Positions 10,901-22,900 of a stretch of 36,636 nucleotides of DNA are shown in pieces; position 1 is the stretch's first letter, and each line of letters begins with the position of its first letter. A program made the position numbers and the translations under genes. The DNA lies in assembly GCA_000934455.1 (NCBI GenBank), contig KN883324.1, forward strand, positions 43,354 through 79,989, written 5' to 3'. The stretch is from Apostichopus parvimensis (lineage: Eukaryota; Echinodermata; Holothuroidea; Aspidochirotida; Stichopodidae). A model generated the notes under the pieces. That model did no database searches. It was not told the DNA's origin and saw only the letters and a program-made list of their open reading frames with translations.

Positions 10901-13900
10901 AACCTTCAAAAGAAAAGAAGATAAAATCTCATTTTACTGAAATAACAATGCAAAATATCCTGAAATAGGTTTCTCAGCACAAATTAAAATATTCTCTATT
11001 TTTATCAAAATGTATCAGTCTTGGAAACAACCATTACAGAGAGAGAGGTGGAGAGAGCATCAATACCTTTATGTGTCCATGTGACAGATGGCAACTAACT
11101 CTTGTAGAATATTTTAATTTGCAGGAAATTATCAAACACCAGCCTGAGTTACAATCAAGTGTATTCGCTTATTTTGCCACATAACTGTATCACCATTGAG
11201 TGTACAGAAACATTTGGTAGCATATATGGAATAAATACACCTGTCAGGGTCCTTACATGAAGAAGGATTGGATCTAGTCAGAAGCAAACCAGAGTTATGT
11301 AGTTTTAGCAGAGGAAATGTAACAAGACGATAAATTTTGTGATAACATTCCTTTACGAGAGAAAAACTCACTCAAAAAACTTGTTGCTGTCTCCGTATTC
11401 TTCTTTCTTATTCCAGCCGGCCATAGATATGACAGCTTTGGCTATCTGAGGGTAGTGAGTGGCTAGATGCCAGGCCCCATGGCCACCCATAGAATGGCCA
11501 GCAAAGATGACCTCATCCTGTAATGCCTTGTTGCCATCGGGCCATGGCCAGCTACTGCCATGGGAATACTATGAGATACACATGCAGAACAGTATTGTAA
11601 CTATAATGAAGGTAGATTTAATGAACCAAAAATTATGTTTATTATGATTGCTCATGGCCAAAATACTAAAGTTATCTCCAGGTGGCAGTATAAGGTGTGT
11701 CACTATACTGATATACCTAGTGTATCTGACTATCGTCTAAATTTGAGCATACCTATACCAACGGTAGGGTAACAAAGCTCACGCAAGGACATCACAAGTG
11801 ATTCACCAAAAGAAAGACAAAAGAAATGTATGGCTAAAACAAGATTTGAACCAGTGACCTCTGGATTACAAGCCCAGCCCTCTACCAACTGAACTATCCA
11901 GCCCTTTGATGGTGGCAGTCCCTACATAAACCATTTTTTTTATGTTATCAAAGATAGGGCCTGGACACGAAACAAGTTCATCCACTCTCAATCCCAGGTT
12001 ATCACGACTGTAACCTAATGATCATGACAGTGTCATCTCGAGTGAGTATAACAAGCCCCTTCCTCAAGTTGGAAAGGGAATAGATACTGCACATGATCAG
12101 TGAGCTAACTACTGTGTACTGCTTACACTTGATCACATCCTGGAGTTATACAGCTTTAAAAGTGACGTACCCAGTGGTGTACTAATTCGTACACACTGCA
12201 ACTGATAACCATGCATTTATTAACTCAAGATATTAACCTGCACTGGGTCACAAGCATGAACATGAATGCAAAACCGTGTCATTGTCGCTTAATCATAACT
12301 ATGTATATCTCTTTGCCTAATTTGGAGGCTACTTCATCAAATGTCAAGAGGAACATACAAGTAAGGAATTGTGGGGAAAGGAATTGCATTAAATGATCAT
12401 AGGTATCACTTTGCATATAGCCATGCAATGGGGCACTCATATTCCTTCTCATTTGCATATTGCTCTGCATCTATTCCACCCCCCCCCCCGCCCCCAACCC
12501 ATTCCACTTCATATTCTGAGTTCATTACTGTCTGTCTGCCTATCGCTATACACAAATCTTTAAACAAGACATGATTATCGCTACATTACCTCATGCAGTT
12601 TCTCAAGAGCTGTCATTGCGGTAAGCGATCCAGGTCCTTCCCAGTTGTGAGCTCCATGTCTGTCAGAAAAGAAAAATTTATGTGTTTTTTATCTGTCAAC
12701 ATCCCTGTAAATGTTACAAATCAAGCATTGGTAAATACCCATCCTTCACAAATTGGGGCAAATGCTATGGAAGGCCATTTGTGATGTAAAACCAAGATTG
12801 TAAACTGACCTTGTAGGTGCCAACACCCAGGCATGTTCAACACCAAACACCCAATCTCCATTCACCATTCTCTTATAGCTATCTGCTTGATTTTGAGCTG
12901 CAACACCTAAATTGGGAGATTTCAATAAAGTAGAGATGCAAATTAAATAACTGTCGGAAACATGTTATCATTTTCATCATATCAGCCGTACATTTTCAAT
13001 GAACCTCGTCGTTCATAGCATTAAATGGCACGATAATCGTACATGCATGGCGACTTTTGTTTAACATCCCGGTGTTATTCCAGATGAGTGGAAAGTTTGC
13101 TATGTGGCAAGATAATTACTAGTATTTAATTATTTAAGTTATCAAAGAAACTTCAATTCATTTAAAGGTTTCAACCACCCCTAAGAAAAGGTCATCTAGG
13201 TTTGTGTAATTTCATGCACCTACCTGTTCCATGCAGAGAAAGCACTACCTAGGAAGGAACAAAAATACAAACAAGGAAAACTACATCCACTGCCACACTT
13301 TTATAGGAGCAGTTATTACAATGATTTCATCTACAATGGTGACAAAAGATTAACCGTTAATGGCAGTAGCATAGGTATGCCATACTGTAATTAGATATAG
13401 ATGCACCAGCATGACAGTACCAAAAGGTACAAACCTTTGGTAAACCCTCATGTCATATAGGCTCCTTAATTTGAAACTTAAGTACATTTCTTCATAGAGT
13501 ACAGGATACATGAGCATTTTTTTCTATCATATTACCTGAAGTGAAAAACTCTGCATTGCTCCTGAAAGGAAAATTTTGGTAATCCCCAAATAAAAGTTTA
13601 ACCTCTAGGTTTAACTTAGAACTTTCAAAGCTAGCAAACCAACATGCTCATGAAAAATGTTTATTATTGGTCATTGTATCTAACTGGTCATGAGTAGCAA
13701 CATAAATGTCAATTTGCCAATAGACTCAGGAGAACATGAAAGCAGGCAAGCTTTGTACTCACCCTACACTCCATGTCATGGCAAGAACCTATGGGTTCTA
13801 TCACTGCTGCTTCTTGAATCTGAAAACATGAGTACACAAATAGAAACAAACAACAGGGATCGATTGTGCATTATAGCACAGCATTATTACTGACAAAGAT

Positions 13901-16900
13901 AATTTCAAGTTTCTAATAGTTCATGTGTGAATTAGGATCAAATGTAAAATTTCTAGGAAAGTTTGGAAAGAGTAAGGCAATTTGAATCAGATTTGAACCA
14001 GGGTTAACTTCTTAAAAATCTGTTTTCTACAAAAAGCCATACTTGCTTTTTGTACATTCATAAAGTGTACAGTAACTTTGTGTTAATTACGTAAAATGTT
14101 GTTAGAATGTGGGTTCACCAGAGGTTGTGTTTGAAGTTCGAAGTAAGAATGGTGTTTCAGTTTAAAACTCACTTTCCCATAGCTTGGAGCAATAACTCCA
14201 GCTTTTACTGAGTCTTGTTGTATTAATAGCAGTGTTGAAATAGAAAGGATTATGTTACCTCATTACCATGGAAGCATGCACTGAAAGCGTATCAAAACTT
14301 TGAGATCCACTTTTGCAGAGGTACTTAAGTATTGCATTTACTAAATCAAAGAGTGAAGGATGAAGCTCTTTTTTTTCTTTCATGAGTGTAAACATAGGGC
14401 AAAGTTGATACAGTGAACATATCTAGCAGTGATAGTTAGTGTTCAAAAATGCACTCATCCAATGAAATCCCACTTAAAATAAATCTAAAATTGTGAAAAT
14501 AAATCACCAATATCCAAAAGAGACAGGTTAATCTGGCCTCTATATTTCTCAAATTTGTTTCTAGCTTTAGTAGAGTAACAAATAACCAGTAAAAAATCTC
14601 ACAGATCCATCGTGGTCTATGAAAGACATCAAAAATGATTCATGCCTCTTGCGACATCTGAATGGAACAGCGACCTCCTTTGAACCTCCAGAGAATAGGA
14701 TAGTAACTTTGAGTCTGTCAAGATATAACAGGAATCCAGAATTGATCATGGAGAAGAGACATAAAATAAACAATAAATTAAATACATATACAATATTGTG
14801 TTCTACAAAAAATTTCATTTTAAATTTTAAAAAAGAGGCACAAGTTTTAATTGATTATTAAAAACCAGAAGGCAATGTTGCGAAGAAATCATGTCATAAA
14901 GTAAAATCAAATTTCTGAATGCACTTGCATCCATATTCTAGACAGGGTTTGCTGTATTTGCAATGTGTTTGTATGCAACATTGTGCACTTATACCGTGCT
15001 GTAAGTTAAAGGCATTGAAGACTCGCCCAAAACGGTGTGCCGCGCTCTGAAAAAGTTAACTTTCTGTTGCTTGCAAGTGAAGTTTTCTTCTTGTCGCTAC
15101 AAAATGCAGACAGTAATGAAATGTGATACCTTGCTATCATTTATCTAGACCTGAGATGTCCATCACTGCTATGTACACTGTGTTGTGGGTATTGACCGTA
15201 GCTGTATATACTGACTGTACACTAGTGTCTAATTACCGACGGTAGCAAGCTGTGTGTGTATTTTCTGGGATCGATGGTTAGTGTCTTACACTTCTGCTAC
15301 ACCTCATTCGAAAAGGTCAGATTACCGGCATGAGACGTTTCTTTGTACGCGGGTCTTCACACCCTTTAAAGAATAAATATAAGCTATGCTCTATGTTACA
15401 TTACTTTCAACATTAAATCGTTCCCTGTCTGTATTTTCCAATGAACATCAGTGCTGTTCCTTTAATGTTACAAGATGCATACACATTTTGCTATAAACTA
15501 GTGTTCGTTTGGTACTGCTAAAATCAAACATGTTATCCTTCATTTCTTGGACATTTTAAGTTTTCTATTTAAGCACCTGGTTGGGCTATACCTTGTGAAT
15601 GTCAACTCCACAACTGGCAGTATATATAATATTACAAACTGTCTTTTTGAGATAAATTAAAATCAAAGCAAGCCCATTTTTCATCCTCACTTAAAGTCTT
15701 TGCAATCTGCAACAACATCTTTCTTCTGTGATATAAACAATGGAACCAAAGCTGTCTGACTGGGAGCAATGCTCGTCTCTCGGCTCTCCTCATCCGGGAT
15801 GAGAGATGCAGGATTATCACCAAACTTAAACCTGCCAAAGAAATCAAAGATACCAGATACTCATAACCCAGAAGAAGCAGCAAATACAGAGGAATAACAA
15901 AGATGGAAACAAAAACTTCTACATTCAATCACCACTGAAGGCCTTCAACAGCCATGAGACTTGTTTACTTTGCATTACAATTTACTTCAAAATTATGAAT
16001 GGATTGATGCAACAACCTGACTTGCATAGTAACGGTATGAATATGCATATATCTCTTCTACTTTATTAACTAGTATTACAGATGATGAATAGTATGATGA
16101 CAATTATTTAGACTCCAATAAATTCTCTTAAATCTTTTTGTACAATTCTTTCCAATGATCTCCTTCAAATACGACCTTTGTGCTTTTTGAGATTCAGATA
16201 TGTCATGCCCCTGTTCCACTGGTCCCTAAAAAAAAATATAGATTTAAATTTGTATGCAAAGTACTAAAGGCAGTCAAAGAAATGGGAACACCATTATCTA
16301 TTAACTAGCTCCTTATTATTTCATCTACCATCAGGATCACTTATTGAAAGGCAGAGGACAAAACTTATTCTACCATTTACCCTTTCCCCTCTCCTAAACA
16401 TTTTGGAATAATATCCACCAGTGGAAACAACAATAGAAGAAAAACAAGTCATTTTTCATCACCTGACTTTGGTCAGCCAATTGGAAGTCTTGAGATTGGT
16501 GATTGGAATAGCAATTGGTAGACGATCAGAGATTAGACGACCTTCCATTAAATCGGGTATCTTGCTTGGCTCATGAATCAAAATTTCCTCATCTGAAATG
16601 CAAACATAAAGTACCTCATTTGCAACTACATGCTACTACTAACCACATTCTGTCCCATCAGAAGAATTAAACTTAACTTAACTTACTGAAGATCTACACC
16701 CACATCCATAGCAGATTTACCCAGTTAGCCTTAAAGGGTGTGAAGACTCGCGCAAAAAGAAACGTCTAATGCCGGTAATCTGACCTAGTTTCGAATGAGG
16801 TGTAACAGAAGTGTTAGACACCACCATCAATCCCAGAAAATACACACACAGCTTGCTACGGTCGGTAATTAGACACTAGTGTACAGTCAGTACATACAGC

Positions 16901-19900
16901 TGCGGTCAACACCCATAGCACAGTGTACAAATGATACAGCGATGGACATCTCAGGTCCAGCTAAAGATAACAAGGTATCACATTTCATTACTGTCTGCAT
17001 TTTGTAGCGACAAGAAGAAAACTTCACTTGCAAGCAACGGAAAGTTAACTTTTTCAGAGCGCGGCACACGGTTTGGGGCGAGTCTTCAATGCCTTTAATA
17101 GTCTACTTTTGCAATATGGGCATTTCTGATGTACAAACAAGCAGTCAGCAACATTTTTCACTTACTGCCATAGAAATTTATTGAGTTGGGCGGGGGTGGG
17201 GAGGAAATGGGGGGGCATTAGATAAGAAGTTCACTACTTCCTTTACCCTTACCTGTACTCTTAAGTCTGCACTGGAAAACCTGTTGATAATTAAGAAACA
17301 TAATTTATACCATGACACTTTAAAGGGAAACAAATAATTAACCTAAATAACATTAATATATAATTGTCTGTATTTGAATATTCACAGACTGCTAAAACAG
17401 CATCACTTGTCTCTTTGTAATAAAAAGCAAAATATCTGCTTTAATCTCAGTAATTTTTATTACGTTTAGGAAGAAGAATAAACAATTTCCTATTTTTTGT
17501 GGATGTTTAGTATCTGAAAATATAAGAGGGAGCCTATTTCTGTAATGCAAGGAAAAGAGGAAGCAAGCAGTATAAAAACGGAATATTTCTATGATGCCCA
17601 CCAAAAATTTCTCAAATTATGGTTAGACCCTCGGCTTCAGCTTTGTAGAAAGTTTACTATAGTTCAAACTGTAAGCAACTGAATCTCTTTCATATACTCT
17701 CATTGTCTCAAAACCAATTAAGCCAAACTTCCCCAACCAAACTTAACCCAATTCTATCTTCAGCTGGGATAAAATATCAATCTCACCTGTGTAGCCTTTG
17801 CTCTCAGTCTTACAAACACTGAGTGAATTCCTTGCTGCAAACTTAGACTTGACCTTGAAAAAGAGAATACAATTGTTCTTTAGTTACATCAGAAACATGT
17901 GAAATCCCACCTATGACTAAATCTACACAACCTTCTTTCTTCATGTGTACTGTTAGCACTGTTTATGGCTTATGTGCTATGTACTACAAACTATGTTTCA
18001 CATTAACTATGGCATGTTACATTGCCCTGATGTAACTAAGGACCGAATAGTATAGGTTAGAATTAGTTGAGACTAGTGGAACACTAGTAGTTGTTATTCA
18101 GATTTTCACCCGACAACAGAGTTGTCTGATGATCGCTCAACGCGTGAAACTTTGAGTAACAACTTCTCAAGTAATTATCACCTATACTTCGCTTTGTCCA
18201 CTCTGTGCTTTATGTTCACTATATGTACCCTTTTCCCTTAAAATATAAGAAACATTATCTGAAACATTAATCTCACCAGAAATATTCACGTCTGTACAAA
18301 TCTCCTGCTATTAAATTACCATCGATGTAGACAGCGGGAACACCTGAAGATCAAAATACAATAGTAGACAGTAAACACTGCTTGGATTACCAAAGTTCTT
18401 GATATCCCTCAATAACGAGGCAAAACAAATTATGACAAATAGGATTCAACAATCACAAGTATTTCACAGAAGCTTAGTCCACACAATCAACCTACCAAGA
18501 AAATACTACATAATTATCATAATTACTACAATTCATATTTTGTAAAGAGTTAATTACTTTGGACCATACATTATTCATTTTCCTCTATCAAGATACAATT
18601 AAACTCACAACCTACATAAATACGGCATACAGTTATTTTTTTTGGACTGAGATCATGCTATTTCTGAAATGCTTGCGTAACTATTACATGGAATATTTTA
18701 ATATGTATATATTGATGCCAACTTCTCAATTCAATCTAAAATGTCAGAAATTTGGATGAGTGACAGCAAATGTCATCATGTACACAATGAATTAATATAA
18801 CAAAATTTACCAACAAGAATATCAAGAAAAATACAGTTTTCCTATGAGGAAAAGGAATGTAATACCGCTTAAACCTTCAGAAAAAAAAGGCATACAAGAT
18901 CTTAGACCTACCGAGGCACTGTACAGCGACGTCTTCCTTCTCGGAGTTCACAGAGAATTCTCCGACAGCCCAACCCTGGAAAAGAACGTTGAATTTCTTA
19001 CAAATTAGTTACTTCAAATTAGCAGGTCAAAGCAGGTCGAGAGTTTTTGGTAGACAAATAGATGATGGCTTGAAATACTTAATACAAAGTTGCAGCTTTC
19101 AAGTTGAATGAAACACAAAGAACGCTATATACATGAAATGTTATCCACACTTTGGAGCTAATCTATTGAATTCGCTGAGAGAACTGGTGAATTCTGGGAT
19201 ACATTGAATTCCAGGACCAATCTGTGACTTCCCAAAACAATTGGTGAATTATCAGTCCCAAAGTGTGATCAAACTCACCCTCTCCCATTATAAACTGAAA
19301 ATCACTGTTTGCAATAGAAATCTAAACTTTCTGTAATATTATACCAACAGACAAACCACCATATGAAGACACCAAAACGTTAGTAACTTTATGGATCACT
19401 AACCTGCCATTCGGTGATGGCCACAGATCCTAAAGAATTGACAAGATCTCCCCAGTTGATCTTTGGGGAGACTTGGACAGGTTGGCCAGAAATCTGTGGA
19501 GAGGATAGACAATAACATTACTCATTACCGATACCCAAAAGCTAAGATTAATACAGACAATATTAATGTCAGGAATGATAAATCAGTGAAATCATTGAAT
19601 TAGCAAGTTTATTGTAGTAAAGTAGAAATTCATGCTGCCACTTTAATCTGTTTAAGTGTGGGTTACACTAATTGGCCTTGCATGTGACTCTCACATGCCC
19701 AGGACATACTGCCTTGAAGTAACAACTATTTACCTACTGAATATTCATGATGTCCAAGTGAGTGTATGTATCTTACTGCCATGCACCCATGTGGGCACTT
19801 CACTCTCTGTTGTTGTCTAAGCAATATGCCAGTTTCAGCTGTGCAAAAGTTATTCGAATTGAGCCTTTCGTGAAGATTTGATGGTTCTAAAGCTGGTGCT

Positions 19901-22900
19901 ACCTGACTCCGGGTCGTGTAGTGTATTGTGCGACGTGACTCACTGAGGATGTCCTTGGGTTGACGGAGTTGCTGTTAACTTATTCATTTGGGTCTGAGGC
20001 TGCTCTTATTTTGTCATTGCTTTTGACCTTGGCGTGTTGAAAGGTCAAGGAACTAAGGACTTAACTTGGAACCAAGAGATTTAGTACTGTCATCATTTCT
20101 TTGGTGTGGCCCGCTGCATTGCTCCCCGTTTCCCCGCTTCCTTTCATTACTAAACAAGGAAATGGTTCCTGCATTTGGTTTGTCAAAGGAATACTCAGTG
20201 AGCAATCATTTCTTTGTGTGACGAATCAGTTTGTCACATCTTCGTCTAGGAGAGGCCATTAGCATATAAGATTCATCGAAGCAATACCTATATTCACTTT
20301 AACCGCAACAAATCAAACTTTACACATCTTCAAATGTTTATTCTTTGGAATATTTAGCCCAAATCCATGTTTTACTGTTTAATAGTCAGTTTCCATTATG
20401 TGTTAAAGAAGGAACTGTTTCAATACCTGTTCATAGGTCTGCCAAGAAATTTTCCCGCCTGAAGCAAGTTCAGAATAGAACACTTGCTTTTTGTTGAATC
20501 TCCTCTTCGCGGCCGATTTTACGCCTCCAAACGCTTCCAGAGGATCTCCGTCCAGTTCCGGTTTTCCGGTAACGAACGGAGCTGAAACAAAAGCGAACAG
20601 AGTGAACACAAGATGCTGAAGCTGGTAGTGTTTACAAATTGAACTTAAAATGCTCATCATGTACACACATTTGCATTTAATACATATCTGGCTCCCATTT
20701 TGCTGCATTATTACCTATTTTTGATGTTTGCATGTTGGAGAAAATAAAAATAAACTATTGAGGTATAAAAATCATGAAGATTGAAGAAGATTTTAAGGTA
20801 TTTTACAAGTTCATTAGTGGAACAGGAAGTTTTTGCAACCAGAGCTGACATATGGGTCAGGAAGTATATACTACAGTAACTTTCAATTTTCAAAGTATGA
20901 ACAATCATTTTTAGATAATTTTTTAAAAGTTGAATCACTGCCATGATAGTCCAAGTTTTACACAATCAAATATATGGTAGGTGTGACACATATGGTGAAA
21001 ACTTCTATCTATGCTCTAGCGTCCCTGGACTGTGACAAATTTAAAAGTTAAATCAATGGAGCCATTAATTATGGGACGAGAAATTAATACATGAGAGAAT
21101 CTGGATGATCATTTCAACGTCATCAGAATTTGGACTAAACATTAGCATGCTTATAATTGCCTATAATTTACATAAGTACTCTTTTTCTGAAGGTTTTTGA
21201 TAATCCATATTACACATAAGCATGCAGTGTGTACTCAGTCAAACAATGAAATATCTCAGAGAAAAGAGCAATGGGTTTGAGTGTGACAGTACAATGCAGC
21301 TTGAAGTTTGAACTGGTGTGACCATAACTTGACTCTCTAGCATATTTGAAGGTAATGCTGATGATCTTTATGATAGAAGAAAAGAATTAAGAGGAAGGAA
21401 AGAAAATTGTCCCGCTTGATGTACAGTATCTATAGCAATCAACACACTGCAAAATGTATGTATGTATATTAGATCCTCCTGCAAGCAGGAACTCGCGAAG
21501 AAGACATCATTGGCTTATCAAAGCCGCAAGCTGACCGAAGTCAGACTCTTAGATTCATTTTTAACGTCCATGATTATGAATTGTCAATTGTCAACAACTC
21601 TGTAACTGGACGACATACATTAACCTTGGAGTGACTCGAACGCGGGACCTTATGATTGAAAGGCACCTTATGATTGTAAGGCACCTTATGATTGGAAATA
21701 AAAATGACTTTTGTTTATCAAGGCAGGCGAGACAAATTCTTCTGAAATTGTCGGCAAAAATTTTTCTAACAAATACTGATCTGATTATTCTTTGGACCAA
21801 TTTTATAGATACTACAGAAAGTTACATATATTAATACTCACCTAGAATGTGCCATTGCGAGATAGAACTGACTTTACCACTCAACTTTGCTGCTTGCTTG
21901 AAACAAGTGTTAGCTTTTGATTTCTTTCCTTTGTTTAAATAAACTGCTCCCAGTTGTGCCCTATAAAGAAAGAAAAAAATTGTAGGAATCTACAGCCAAA
22001 AGATACAGTTTTCCTTCACTTTAGGGAATGAAAAACTTCAAACAGTTAAAAGCCTGTTCTATACTACAAAGACTACAATTTTATCTGTTAAGCTAAATTC
22101 ACATGCGCCTTGGGTAACTTTACTAAATGAAAACTCACTGATTACCAGAAAATTGAGTTATATAATATATTTTCTTTTCACCAAATTTCACTTTTATGAA
22201 TTATTTTATTTACATCGCTTTAAAAGACCGAATGTCTCTGTAAATTACAATGGCCAAATGGGAAACAAAGAGAAAGCAAAGGAAAATGATAATATGCTTG
22301 TATGAATTTACATGCGACTGAGCTGATGGGCCCATGAGGTTGGAGTGAGGGTAATATTACTAAAAAGCGCTTATCTGTGGAGGTTTCATATCACTACTTA
22401 CCAATGCCAAGATTGGAGAGGATCTTTATTGAGTCTTTTTATCAGACAAGATAGAGCTTCTTCAACCTGGAAAATTGAATCAAAATCTTTGAAGTTAGCA
22501 TGTTCAAAATATATAGACCATACATGATACAATATTTACTATTTTTTTTTAGCATATTCAGATAGGATTGCACAGCATCAAGAAACAGGTCTGTAACAAG
22601 GCCGGGACACAGTGCAATGCAGACTAGCTGTGCCCCTCATCTGTGCCAATATCATGTGTACAACAACTTATAAGACACAGTTCTTAAATTACTGGTGCCC
22701 CTCAAACTCATTCCTGGATACATGCAAGACTGATCTAGAAGGATTTTTTTTGAGAGGGAAGGGGTTGGGGGCTTGAATAAGTCAATGTACAATTACTGTC
22801 AAGTAAACTAGAAACTACACAAAAGGGCTTGAACACCTGAGGTGGACATCATTAGGGTCGACTGTGTACATGAACAACTCAGGAGGTATAAAGAGTGTGC

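Noticed and set aside
13536..13561. 26-nt version of the microexon (acceptor TTTCAG|GAGC)
   Set aside because: In the frame set by the upstream exon it leads to a stop or to loss of the LSLHGTG frame in the next exon.
15632..15928. 98-aa minus-strand ORF
   Set aside because: It overlaps exon 15691-15831 in the wrong frame. The supported frame reads FKFGDNPASLIPDEESRETS and fits both neighbouring exons.
16887..17069. 60-aa minus-strand ORF
   Set aside because: It lies wholly inside MITE copy B, and copy A carries the same sequence in non-coding context.
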